Shown here piece by piece: positions 9,355 to 17,985 of a stretch of 64,000 nt of DNA. This DNA comes from Polaromonas sp. CG_9.7 (GTDB lineage Bacteria; Pseudomonadota; Gammaproteobacteria; Burkholderiales; Burkholderiaceae_C). Location of the stretch: NCBI RefSeq assembly GCF_015752205.1, contig NZ_JADOVG010000009.1, positions 117,699 to 181,698 on the forward strand, in the 5' to 3' direction. The translations under genes and the position numbers were made by a program. The notes beneath the pieces are model-generated. The model saw only the letters and a program-made list of their open reading frames with translations, was not told the origin of the DNA and searched no databases. The first letter of the stretch is position 1; every line of letters begins with the position of its first letter.

Positions 9355-9986
9355 ATGGAAAAACAAGACGCAAGAAACCAAACACTGGAGCGACTGCACG
9401 AGCGGCGCAAGCAAGTCGTGCCAATGACGGGACTGAGCTACCCGACAGTGCGCTCGGCCATTGAGCAACGCGCCAAGGCCCAGGGGGGGTGAGATTCACT
9501 GGGGCGATGAAACAGCCTTGGTCAATACCGACGTGCGGGGCAGAAGCTTCTCGCCAGCGGGCAAAACCCCGGTGGCCATGGCGGTAGGCGGCACGCGCCA
9601 CAAACTCTCAATGATCACTACAGTTACAAGTCAGGGGAAAACGCGATGGATGATCATTGATGAGGCGTTTGATGCCGGAAAACTCATCGAATTTTTGCCG
9701 GCCTTGACCCAGGATGCAGGCAAGAAGGTGTTTTTGATTCTGGACAACCTGCGGGTGCATCACAACCGCATGGTGAAGGCCTGGGTAGCTGAGCGGCATG
9801 ATCAGATTGAACTGTTTTACCTGGCCCGCTACAGCCCGCAGCTCAACCCGGAAGAACGGCTCAACGCAGACTTGAAACAGGAAATGGGCAAACGTGTGCC
9901 CGTCAGAACCAAGGCGTAAATTACGCGAAGCTGCCAACGATCACATGGCGATGCTGGAGCAAAACCCTGAACGTGTTGTGGCCTAA
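9355..9986 (+). pseudogene. IS630-family transposase, internally deleted and frameshifted
   Basis: The N-terminal start MEKQDARNQTLERLHERRKQ runs into MTGLSYPTVRSAIEQ and a TGA near 9493, with residues already missing inside the helix-turn-helix part. The catalytic half resumes in another frame with EIHWGDETALVNTDVRG (first Asp), VFLILDNLRVHH (second Asp) and SPQLNPEERLNADLKQ (Glu), so all three DDE residues remain. About 100 residues between the two parts look deleted. A single extra T after VPVRTKA at about 9917 shifts the end, which otherwise continues LREAANDHMAMLEQNPERV to the TAA at 9984-9986. No matching terminal inverted repeats were found. The copy cannot make an active enzyme. Confidence 0.88.
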
Positions 9987-10555
9987 TTCTAGGATCGTCT
10001 GGTTCACTATGCAGCTTAAAACTTCAGAGTTTTTGCGGAACAAGTCCTGAACGCACAACGCGGACAGAAATAGTCCCTGGATGCTTTTGAAGAAGTTATT
10101 TTTCTTGGGCTTTGCTACAACCGCATCGACGGCTTCCATGCGTTTGCAGACATGGCCGTGGCGACGCCAGGACTTAAGCTGCACTCAAAAATTTTGAGCA
10201 TGTCACTGACAGCTTGGTAAATCGGCATCGAGACCATTCAAGCCGCCGCGCGAAAACCATGACGGCGCCGAGGGGCGAGTTCGTCGTTGTAGACGCACAC
10301 GCAATGTTGGGATTTCAATTTTGCCATGCCGATGTAGATGGACAAATACACGAAATCACTTGAGCCAATCGGAAAGCAAGGCCGCAGTACCCACGATTCC
10401 AACGATTGCCGAATCCGGCCTGCCGAGCATTTGAGTCTCGGTCCGGCGTTCGCTGATGCTCACCAAACACTGCGCGAACGCGGAGCAGCCAAACATTGAT
10501 TCCCTCATTAAGAAAAACGTGAGGCATTTTTGCGGTGTGAATTATCCTCGGTTGG
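9987..10555. other. Degenerate intergenic region in the island
   Basis: 569 bases with no intact gene. Near 10381-10434 lies a short Bug-gene relic, listed separately. Around 10085-10195 one plus-strand frame reads FLGLCYNRIDGFHAFADMAV without a start and is not recognised. The remainder has lower GC and shows nothing clear. The amidase promoter should lie in its last 150 bases. Confidence 0.6.
10381..10434 (+). pseudogene. Fragment of a second Bug/TctC gene
   Basis: The plus strand reads PTIPTIAESGLPS and then stops. The nearby intact Bug gene has PTIPTIAESGLPGFEA at 13447-13494. The DNA is almost identical over about 33 bases. It is a relic of another binding-protein gene that preceded the amidase. 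Confidence 0.6.
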
Positions 10556-12049
10556 ATGATTACCACCCCTCCTCCCGCCGCCGCCGCTGGTGCTGCCACC
10601 AACCCCGCCAACCCCGCCAACGACATTACCGAACTCGATGCGGTCAGTCTCTCGCGCGCCATCCAGACGCGACAGCTGTCGTGCGTGGAAACGCTAAATG
10701 CGTTTTTAGACCAGGTGGCCTGGCTTAATCCGCGGGTCAATGCGCTGGTTGCTTTGCAGCCGGCAGAAGGACTGCGCCAGCAGGCACAGCAACTCGATGC
10801 AGAGCTCGCGCGGGGCAATTGGCGGGGACCGATGCATGGCTTTCCGCAGGCGCCCAAGGACATCATGCCGGCAAAAGGCATGGTCACCACCAAGGGTTCA
10901 CCCATATTCAAGGGACAAGTGAGCAGCACCGACGCGGCAGTGTTCGAACGCGTGCGCCAGGGCGGTGCAGTGTTCATTGGCCGCAGCAACTCCCCCGAGT
11001 TCGGCTTGGGCGGCCATACCTTCAACAGCGTCTACGGCACCACCGGAAACGCCTTCAACCCTGACAAGACGGCGGGCGGCAGCAGCGGGGGGGCCGCCGT
11101 AGCAGTGGCGCTGCGCATGCTGCCGGTGGCCGACGGCTCAGACATGATGGGATCGCTGCGTACGCCGGCCGCGTTCAACAACGTTTACGGTATGCGCACC
11201 ACGCCGGGCTGCGTGCCGCACGGGCCGACCGATGAGGTGTTCTTCCAGCAGTTCAGTGTGTCTGGACCGATGGCGCGCAACATTCCGGATCTGGCGCTGT
11301 TGCTGTCCGTGCAGGCTGGCTTCGATGCACGCTTGCCGCTCACGCGCCGCGATCAAGCCATCGACTTCACCGCGCCGTTGCAGCGCAGTTTCAAAGGCAG
11401 CCGTATCGGCTGGCTAGGCGACCTGGGCGGCCACCTCGCTATGGAGCCCGAGTTGTTGGCCCTGTGCGAACAAACATGTAAAACCTTTGAAACGATCGGC
11501 TGCCAGGTCGAGCCGGTGCTGCCAGCCTTCGACCTGGAGCGCCTGTGGCGCGCCTGGCTCACGCTGCGCAGCTTCAATGTGGCGGGCAGCAATGCGGCCC
11601 TGTACAACGACGTGGCCCAGCGCGCCCTGCTCAAGCCCGAAGCAGTGTGGGAGATCGAGCGCGGCCTGGCGCTCAGCGGGCCAGATGTGTTCAACGCGGC
11701 ATGCGACCGCTCGGCTTGGTACCAGGTTCTGCGCGTCCTGTTCGAGACCTACGACTACCTGATACTGCCAGCGACCCAAGTGCTGCCGTTCGACGCCGCG
11801 CTGCACTGGCCCGCCCAGGTTAATGGCCGCAACATGGACACTTATCACCGCTGGATGGAGGTAGTGGTGCCCGCCACCATGGCAGGCCTGCCCGCTCTAA
11901 GCGTGCCGGCTGGCTTTAGCGTCAATGGCCTTCCCGCAGGCCTGCAAATCCTGGGGCCGACACAGGCCGACTGGTCGGTACTGCAAATTGGCCACGCCTA
12001 TGACCAGGCCAGCGGGCACGCGCACGCGCGCAGCACGCTACTGGGTTGA
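10556..12049 (+). CDS. Amidase signature enzyme
   Basis: 497 residues. Amidase-signature enzymes hydrolyse amide bonds with a Ser-cisSer-Lys triad. Here the triad fits Lys101 (QAPKDI), Ser176 (TAGGSSGGAAVAVA) and Ser200 (SDMMGSLRTPAAF); the 24-residue spacing between the two Ser is the family norm. The first 22 residues are Ala/Pro/Asn-rich and may be a disordered leader. The end PAGLQILGPTQADWSVLQIG is typical. It is not in a GatCAB setting, so a role in catabolism of an amide or nitrile product is more likely than tRNA amidation. It lies in the accessory island beside a Bug solute-binding gene. Confidence 0.9.
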   Translation: MITTPPPAAAAGAATNPANPANDITELDAVSLSRAIQTRQLSCVETLNAFLDQVAWLNPRVNALVALQPAEGLRQQAQQLDAELARGNWRGPMHGFPQAPKDIMPAKGMVTTKGSPIFKGQVSSTDAAVFERVRQGGAVFIGRSNSPEFGLGGHTFNSVYGTTGNAFNPDKTAGGSSGGAAVAVALRMLPVADGSDMMGSLRTPAAFNNVYGMRTTPGCVPHGPTDEVFFQQFSVSGPMARNIPDLALLLSVQAGFDARLPLTRRDQAIDFTAPLQRSFKGSRIGWLGDLGGHLAMEPELLALCEQTCKTFETIGCQVEPVLPAFDLERLWRAWLTLRSFNVAGSNAALYNDVAQRALLKPEAVWEIERGLALSGPDVFNAACDRSAWYQVLRVLFETYDYLILPATQVLPFDAALHWPAQVNGRNMDTYHRWMEVVVPATMAGLPALSVPAGFSVNGLPAGLQILGPTQADWSVLQIGHAYDQASGHAHARSTLLG

Positions 12050-12736
12050 AGCCTGTACATGATTCATCGTCTTTTTGTTTTTTGGTTCAATCCATGCGCG
12101 CCGTAGCCGTTCAAGCCGGGATCAAGGCCTTATGACCTGGAAAGACGCCACAAAGTGGTACAACGACTTTTGCTGAGCGCTTGCTGGCATTGGATTGATC
12201 TGCGAACAGTAGCAACCGTTAAATAGCAAAGCCAATTTTTTTTCTTTGCACAATTCGTACCAAGATTTTCACGATCTTGGCGTCAGTCGAATCGATTTAA
12301 AAGGCGGCGAAAACTTTTCTGTTGAATCGACAAACAAGTCGCCTTTCGCGTCTAAAGGTCACGCCAAATGACACGATTTTACTGGACCCTGTGCCAATCG
12401 CGGTGGCAGAGGCCCAAGGTTGGGTCGCTCAAAAACGATAGCCCTGGGTCAAATCAATTTCAGCGCCAACACGGGTCTTGATGAAGTACATGTGAGTTAC
12501 AGCACTGGTGGCTAGGTTGGGTTGGGTTGTGCCTGTGGGTATGCACGTCTGGACATCTTCGTGATCGATACCAATGGCGTTGCCCTTTGGAGGTAGTTGA
12601 ATCAATTTTCTGAAATTTGCTTGAGGCAACAGAACTTCTGCCTGAGGGTAAACACGTTTTCACAAGACACGATACGGTGAGATGCTTGGACTTATGCGGT
12701 CGCAGTTCCTACCCTTTGAAAATACAGGAGATATTT
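12050..12736. other. Long intergenic region between amidase and Bug gene
   Basis: 687 bases, AT-richer than the flanks. No intact gene is supported. On the minus strand, 12432-12629 reads a tail ending THMYFIKTRVGAEIDLTQGYRF; the terminal aromatic residue recalls an outer-membrane barrel C-terminus, but this is only a guess at a relic. An imperfect hairpin formed by AAAGGCGGCGAAAA and TCGCCTTTCGC lies at about 12300-12350. The last 60 bases carry the Bug gene's ribosome-binding site, ACAGGAG. Confidence 0.5.
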
Positions 12737-13723
12737 ATGTCATTGAAGTCGCTCAAGCACGCGTTCGCTGTCCTGGGTTTGTTGCTCAACCCGCTGCTCC
12801 CAGGCGCCCAGGCGCAGCCGGCGCTTGGTGCCTGGCCGACCAAGCCGGTGAAGATCGTGGTGACCTTTACGCCAGGGGGCGCCCCTGACACCCTGGCCCG
12901 CATACTGGCCGACAAATGGAGCCAGTCGCTGGGCCAGACATTCACCGTGGACAACAAGCCTGGTGCTGGGGGCAACATCGGTGCCGACTTCGTGGCCAAA
13001 AGCCCCGGTGACGGCACAACGCTGCTGGTCGGCACGGTAGGCACCCACGCCATCAACCCGGCGCTGTACGCCAACATGCCGTACAACAACATCAAGGACT
13101 TCACACCCATCAGCTTTCTGGCGTCCACGCCTAATGTGCTGGTTGTCAACAACGCGGTGCCGGCCAAAAACGTACAGGAGCTGATCGCCCTGGCCGGCAA
13201 GACGCCGTTGACCTTCGGCTCTTCTGGCAGCGGCACATCGATTCACCTGTCTGGAGAGCTGTTCAACACCCTTGCGGGTGTGAAGATGCAACACATTCCC
13301 TACAAGGGCCGCGCGCAGGCCGTACCTGATCTGCTGGGCGGGCGTATCACCATGATTTTCGACAACATGCCTTCGGCTTTGCCGTTGATCAAGTCGGGCG
13401 AAGTGCGTGCCATTGCCGTCACCAGCGCGACCCGCTCGGCGGCCGCACCGACGATTCCAACGATTGCCGAGTCCGGCCTGCCGGGCTTTGAAGCCACGTC
13501 CTGGTTTGCCCTGCTGGCCCCCGCCGGACTGTCCCGGGAGGTGCAGGCCCGCATCAGCACTGAAACTGCCCGGGTGCTGGCGTTGCCCGATGTGCGCGAA
13601 AAGCTGGCGCTGTTGGGGCTGGACGCGGCACCGGGAACACCGGAAGCACTGGCTACATTCATCCAGAGCGAGACCATCAAATGGGCCAAAGTGGTGAAGG
13701 AGTCAGGCGCTAAACTGGATTGA
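12737..13723 (+). CDS. Tripartite tricarboxylate transporter substrate-binding protein (Bug family)
   Basis: 328 residues from the ATG at 12737, behind AGGAG. The earlier in-frame start at 12617 adds residues before the signal peptide and is rejected. The signal peptide ends ...LPGAQA. The mature start WPTKPVKIVVTFTPGGAPD is the Bug signature, followed by VDNKPGAGGNIGADFVAKS and MQHIPYKGRAQAVPDLLGGR. Bug proteins bind carboxylates or related small molecules in the periplasm. Orphan Bug genes without TctA/TctB, as here, are very common in Comamonadaceae. The ligand is unknown; the amidase next door hints at an amide or its acid. Confidence 0.93.
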   Translation: MSLKSLKHAFAVLGLLLNPLLPGAQAQPALGAWPTKPVKIVVTFTPGGAPDTLARILADKWSQSLGQTFTVDNKPGAGGNIGADFVAKSPGDGTTLLVGTVGTHAINPALYANMPYNNIKDFTPISFLASTPNVLVVNNAVPAKNVQELIALAGKTPLTFGSSGSGTSIHLSGELFNTLAGVKMQHIPYKGRAQAVPDLLGGRITMIFDNMPSALPLIKSGEVRAIAVTSATRSAAAPTIPTIAESGLPGFEATSWFALLAPAGLSREVQARISTETARVLALPDVREKLALLGLDAAPGTPEALATFIQSETIKWAKVVKESGAKLD

Positions 13724-13899
13724 CGTGCAAGATTTTGGCGCTGTTCTGACTTTTCAAAAGCTTTCTGACCGGTCTTACTGATGATCCATATCGACGGCTT
13801 TTCCAGACCTGCTCGCCCGCTGCAAAACCAGAGATCGAATCAACGTACTCACCGAAGATGTCAAGGTCACTGCCCCATGTTTCCCGGATTGACTTGAAA

Positions 13900-13942
13900 C
13901 AAAAGAGCGTTCCACCACCCAGCGCTGAGGTATCACTACAAA
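13900..13942 (-). pseudogene. IS5-type transposase fragment
   Basis: A short minus-strand stretch reads VVIPQRWVVERSF, the block around the last catalytic Glu in IS5-type transposases. It is fused directly to the broken yghU-like gene on its right, so a transposon fragment has replaced the 3' half of that gene. 13724-13899 shows nothing else recognisable. Confidence 0.5.
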
Positions 13943-14372
13943 ACATTCAGCGCGCGCGGCGCCACTGGCAGGCACAAAAGCGCCAAACTTCTCGGCCAGG
14001 TATTGCAAAAAAGCGCCGGACTCGCATACCCGCACCGGCTTTGCACCATTGATGGCCCATCAATGCAGGAATCTTTGAGTTTGGGTTCGCAGGCGATAAA
14101 GCTACTGCTGAACTTATCATCATCATGGATACAAATCAGCCAAACGTCGTGCTCGGTGCCGCTGTGGCCCAGCGCCAGCAGTTCACGCATGAACGTCACC
14201 TTGACACTACTGGGCGTTGCCAGTGCGTAACGCTGTAGGAGCGACTCCCGACTGGCAAGTCCTTGTAGTGCGTGGCATCAGCGATAGGCCGGTTAATGCT
14301 GGCGAACTTGCCGCCGCTTTCTTTGTCCCAAAGCCAGACTTTGGGTGGGACGTATTCGGTGGTGCACTTATA
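13943..14372 (-). pseudogene. YghU-like glutathione S-transferase, truncated and frameshifted
   Basis: Minus-strand fragments follow E. coli YghU in order. The first reads EYVPPKVWLWDKESGGKF then ASINRPIADATHYKDLPVG. After a frameshift near 14240 comes YALATPSSVKVTFMRELL, then GTEHDVWLICIHDDDKFSSS. A further shift near 14040-14080 leads to RVCESGAFLQYLAEKFGAF. The start codon is missing and the C-terminal half is lost, ending at the IS5 fragment. The intact family reduces disulfides with bound glutathione. It follows the SDR and GST genes on the same strand, so a three-gene unit has probably decayed at its 3' end. Confidence 0.75.
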
Positions 14373-14389
14373 ACGTGACCTTATTCATA

Positions 14390-15091
14390 TCAAAAGCGCT
14401 CGACCCAGGGACGCACCTCGATCTCCCAGGACCAGGTGTTTCGCGGTTGCGTGAGTAGGTGCACATAGCTGGCAGCAATGGCGTCAGGGTCAAGTTGCGT
14501 GTCCTGGCCGTCATTGGGCGCGCCGGCAGGTCGGATGGAGCCGTCAACGACCACATGGGCGACATGAATGCCTTGTGGCGACAGCTCGCGCGCCATGCTT
14601 TGCGCCAAGCCGCGTAACGCAAACTTGCCCATCGCAAACGCGGCCGATTGCGCGTATCCCTTGACCCCAGCCGACGCGCCCGTGAAGAGCACCACGCCGT
14701 TTCGGTGAGGCAGCATGCGGCGCACAGCTTGCTGGGCAACGCGAAAAGCAGCGATCGCGGTCACGTCAACCGCCCGCGCGACAGCATCGGCATCCACCTC
14801 AACGAAAGCGCCGCGAACGCGTTGACTGGCGTTGTAAACAACAACATCCGGCGAGCCACCCAACGCCAGCGCAGCAGCGTCAAACAGAGCTTCAACTGAG
14901 GCTGCATTGCTTGCGTCAGCAACGAGCGGGACGGCGCCGGTTTCGGCCGCAATCGCCTCGAGTGGCTCACGCCTGCGCGCCGCTATCGCCACACGCATTC
15001 CACAGTTACCGGTAAAGGCGCGCGCCAAACTCGCGCCAAGCCCGGGGCCGGCACCAACAATCAACGCCCGCCGATACTGTGTATCACTCAT
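14390..15091 (-). CDS. SDR-family oxidoreductase with Phe at the catalytic Tyr position
   Basis: 233 residues of the short-chain dehydrogenase fold. The nucleotide-binding start ALIVGAGPGLGASLARAF is well formed. The usual TGxxxGIG is AGPGLGA here, and NNAG is replaced by YNASQ. At the active site, where YxxxK is expected, the sequence reads SAAFAMGKFALRGLAQSMA, with Phe for Tyr and Lys kept. I recall this FAMGKFALRG block from a known SDR subgroup, so it is probably not a recent mutation, but ordinary alcohol oxidation is doubtful. Its start overlaps the GST stop by four bases. Confidence 0.87.
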   Translation of the reverse strand: MSDTQYRRALIVGAGPGLGASLARAFTGNCGMRVAIAARRREPLEAIAAETGAVPLVADASNAASVEALFDAAALALGGSPDVVVYNASQRVRGAFVEVDADAVARAVDVTAIAAFRVAQQAVRRMLPHRNGVVLFTGASAGVKGYAQSAAFAMGKFALRGLAQSMARELSPQGIHVAHVVVDGSIRPAGAPNDGQDTQLDPDAIAASYVHLLTQPRNTWSWEIEVRPWVERF

Positions 15092-15786
15092 GCGGCCGCC
15101 GGCGTGGCGAGTCGAGCGTTTTGTGGGAACATCACCTTGCGGGAGTCTTCGTCCATCTCGGTTTTGTAGGCGTGCTTGGTTTTCAGGGCTTCGGCACGCT
15201 GGGCAGCAGGGCGCGCATTGATCTCGTCGAGAAGTCGCTTGACGTTCGGTAGCGTCGCCCAGGCTTCAGCCCCCAGAATGAAGGGCACGGCGCGCGCCCA
15301 GCCCCACACGGCCATGTCTACGATGGTGTAGGTATCACCCAGCATGAAGCGGTGTTTTTCGAGTTGCGCGTCAATCAACGCCCAGTGGCGCTGCGCCTCG
15401 AAATCGTAACGGTTCACTGCGTAAGCCTTAGGTTCAGGCGCGAAATGTTTGAAGTGCACTGCTTGGCCTGAATAGGGGCCAACACCAGTGGCAACCAACA
15501 TCAGCCACGACAGCATCTGGGCGCGCTGCGCAGGCGTGTTCTCCGGCAGGAATGCACCCGTTTTCTCAGCGAGGTAGATCAAAATAGCATTGCTGTCAAA
15601 GACAACAGCGTCTCCGTCAACCAGCGCCGGAGTTTTACCATTCGGGTTGATAGCGGTGAACTCAGGCAAGTGCTGATCTCCCTTGCGCGTATCCACTGGA
15701 ACGACTTCGTAAGGCAGACCTGCCTCCTCAAGAAACAAAGCAACTTTGGCGGGGTTGGGGGACGGGTGGTAGTAAAACTTGATCAT
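15088..15786 (-). CDS. Glutathione S-transferase
   Basis: 232 residues from the ATG at 15786, preceded by AAGGAA. The longer frame to 15876 has no family match. The N-terminal thioredoxin-like domain reads MIKFYYHPSPNPAKVALFLE, with Ser/Asn near the usual catalytic position, then NPNGKTPALVDGDAVVFDSN and LIYLAEKTG. The helical domain has YTIVDMAVWGWARAV, the N-capping motif. It is close to the YfcG/YghU-type Nu-class GSTs. It is first in a minus-strand unit with the SDR gene and the yghU relic, suggesting detoxification of an electrophile or dehalogenation-type chemistry. Confidence 0.92.
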   Translation of the reverse strand: MIKFYYHPSPNPAKVALFLEEAGLPYEVVPVDTRKGDQHLPEFTAINPNGKTPALVDGDAVVFDSNAILIYLAEKTGAFLPENTPAQRAQMLSWLMLVATGVGPYSGQAVHFKHFAPEPKAYAVNRYDFEAQRHWALIDAQLEKHRFMLGDTYTIVDMAVWGWARAVPFILGAEAWATLPNVKRLLDEINARPAAQRAEALKTKHAYKTEMDEDSRKVMFPQNARLATPAAA

Positions 15787-16194
15787 GGGGTTCCTTATCA
15801 GAGTTGTGCGATCGACTGCTGGAGCTTTTGCTAGGCTCTGGCAGTGTAAGTTTGTTATACGTTTAACCTTGGACACACTGCTTAAACCCTGATGGCCAAA
15901 TCGAAAGCATCGTTTGCCGTCGGGTATTCCCGTGAGGAAATCAGTAAGCGAATGTCTGGAATCGGTACAGTTTGCAACTGGCGGCTCTTGGGCGAATGTG
16001 TGAATTTATCTGCCCAAGCCGAGGGACGGAAATCGCAGCAATACTGCCGCTCATCGTGAGAGCACAGACCGACGATAAAAGCCCAGACTCTAGATCTGAT
16101 CGGCTCCAGCTTACCGCGATAAAGCTGTCGCTCGTATAAATGCGACTGTTAAAAACGTAGTCGTTATCCATCGATCCAGGCCGTGTTCAGAAAG
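15787..16194. other. Intergenic region upstream of the GST-SDR unit
   Basis: 408 bases. The GST promoter should lie in the first 150 bases. A plus-strand frame from 15891 (MAKSKASFAVGYSREEISK) runs about 55 codons but is not recognised. The right end, CCGTGTTCAGAAAGTC, may be the terminal repeat of the adjacent IS5 relic. Confidence 0.45.
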
Positions 16195-16945
16195 TCAATG
16201 ATGCCATTTCCTGGTGCCGGCGATATGCACAAAGCCCAGGAACGTGACGTCGAGCTTGTCATAGCGGGTAGCCACACGGCGAAAAACCTTCATGCGCTGG
16301 AAAAGGTTTTCCACCAGGTGGCACGCCTTATAGCGGTGCGTGTCCAGCACGCGTGGGTTCTTTTTGCGGTTGACCCGGCAGGCGATGATGATGTCCATTT
16401 CCTGCTTTTGTGCAGCCTGGACAATTTTGTCTGAGTCCTATGCCTTGTCTGCCAAAAGCGCCTTGGCCTGCAGCCCACCCAGCAGTTCGGGTACGGGTTT
16501 GGAGTCGTGACGCTGGCCTGCGGTCAGCACAAAGCGCAGCGGGTTGCCCAGCGCGTTGCATATGGCGTGGATTTTGGTGTTGCGCCCGCCGCGCGTGATG
16601 CCGATGGACTGTGGGCCGTTGGTTTTCCTTGCCCCTGCCGAGGATAGGTGCGCCCGGCAGCAGGTTGAATCCACCGTCATATCCTCCATGTCGGGCTGCT
16701 GCACGCCCTGGAAAAGGTGCTCGAAGTGCCCTTTTTTACACCAATACGCATAGCGTTGGTACAACTGCGTTCCATTCGCCCAGCCGCTCGGGCAGGTCGC
16801 GCCAGGGCGAGCCCGTGCGGGCCATCCACAGCAGGGCATCGAAAAACGCCCTCTAAGCCCCGCCGGGGCGGCCTTTGCAAGGCGGCATTGACGGCTCGAT
16901 ACGCTGCCATTGCGCATCGGTGAAGATGTGGCGTTCTTGAGTCAT
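16195..16945 (-). pseudogene. IS5-family transposase with stops and a frameshift
   Basis: The minus strand starts MTQERHIFTDAQWQRIEPSM, meets an in-frame TAG near 16855, continues FFDALLWMARTGSPWRDLPE, then shifts frame after GEWN near 16770. It next reads YQRYAYWCKKGHFEHLFQGV, the first-Asp block DMTVDSTCCRAH, and GGRNTKIHAICNALGNPLRF. A second TAG follows LLADKA near 16440, where the second Asp block should be. The end reads NPRVLDTHRYKACHLVENLF then YDKLDVTFLGFVHI. It has at least three disabling changes. GGCCGTGTTCAGAAAGTC beside the stop could be one terminal repeat; no partner was found beyond the start, so that end is probably lost. Confidence 0.88.
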
Positions 16946-17095
16946 TTGGCTGCCCAAAACGGGGGATTACATCACTGCTCTAGCGCTCCAAAAAGCGTGC
17001 GGCGGTCATCTGAAGCTTTTTCTTCAGGTCGCACAACTTCAGCGCATCAAACTTTCCGATCACGGCCTAGCAAGCACGTAGTTCGTTACAACATA

Positions 17096-17143
17096 TTGAC
17101 CGATTGACCGATTGACCGATTGACCGATTGACCGATTGACCGA
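17096..17143 (+). repeat. Six tandem copies of TTGACCGA
   Basis: Six perfect 8-base units run from 17096 to 17143. The array ends exactly where the TAA stop of the DUF1499 lipoprotein gene (17144-17146, read on the minus strand) begins. An 8-base period cannot keep a reading frame. Confidence 0.97.
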
Positions 17144-17629
17144 TTACTTTGCCCTTGCCCTTGCCTTTGCATTTGCCTCTGCTGTCGCTTCCGCGAAGCG
17201 CATTGTTACTCCCTGCATTCGCAAACGATTCTTGCCGAAGTCGTAAAGGCCAAACCCGGAGTGCGACTGGAAATCGATTTGTTGCTGCTGCGGGTCGAGC
17301 AGGAAAATCACGTCATCCCGAAAACCCGCAGGCGTCTTAAAGACTGCCTTGACCATGCTCTCGTCCTTCTGATAGATGGTCGCCTCCGGAAAACTTGCCA
17401 GTGTCGCTTCAAGCAGTGCCAGTCCCTGCGCCCCGGTGCCGGTAAAACGCAGTGGCGACAGACCATTACTGGCACGCGAATTGACGCAATTCGTTGGAAG
17501 CACGCAGTTTATCCTCGGATCGATCTCGGTATTTTCCTGGGTCAGCGCTGGGAGCGTTGAGGCACAGCCAGCTGCGACCAACAGCGCAATGATGCTCAAA
17601 GTAATCTTGGGTTCGCGTTGCCGATACAT
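17144..17629 (-). CDS. DUF1499 family lipoprotein
   Basis: 161 residues. It has a lipoprotein signal, ending LSIIALLVAAGC with Cys22 as the lipidation site. The DUF1499 pattern is present: NCVNSRASNGLSPLRFTGTG near the start, then YQKDESMVKAVFKTPAGF, DDVIFLLDPQQQQIDFQSHS and the conserved DFGKNRLRMQG. The function of the family is unknown. The tail is rich in Ala/Lys/Arg (ANAKARARAK). It sits alone in the island, with the TTGACCGA array directly after its stop. Confidence 0.85.
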   Translation of the reverse strand: MYRQREPKITLSIIALLVAAGCASTLPALTQENTEIDPRINCVLPTNCVNSRASNGLSPLRFTGTGAQGLALLEATLASFPEATIYQKDESMVKAVFKTPAGFRDDVIFLLDPQQQQIDFQSHSGFGLYDFGKNRLRMQGVTMRFAEATAEANAKARARAK

Positions 17630-17985
17630 CCATAGCTCCGTTCAATAGTAAATATCGTTATGGGGGATCAGCGCTTGCATTAAAACGAATCTAAAGAGTT
17701 CGCCCACGTTACAGCCGGCGCGCTGATAAGAGCTTACGGGTCAACGGCAGTTTGCGCTGCAACTGCAGCATCAAGATCGCTTCGTTGCCAGTCAGTCTGG
17801 AGACGGACAAAGTCCAGATTTGCAGGGCTTCGACTTCGCAAGCTGGATTGGGTCCACAGCTGACGTGTAATGCATCATTACAACGGCAGCGTCTGCGGCA
17901 CGCGAAATTCGAGGGTGCGCAATGTTTGACAGCAATAGCCCTGGCAAAGCCGACTGGCGTGGTCTATGTTTAAGGGGCAAGGTCA
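17630..17985. other. Intergenic region without recognised gene
   Basis: 356 bases upstream of the DUF1499 gene and downstream of the dehydrogenase. Short open frames on both strands match nothing I know. The lipoprotein promoter should be near 17640-17700. Confidence 0.5.

Noticed and set aside
10315..11025. Long minus-strand open frame over the amidase start
   Set aside because: It overlaps the well-supported amidase gene, has no family-like sequence and follows from the high GC of that region.
17096..17143. TTGACCGA array as a CRISPR array
   Set aside because: Units are 8 bases and contiguous with no spacers, and no cas gene is near.
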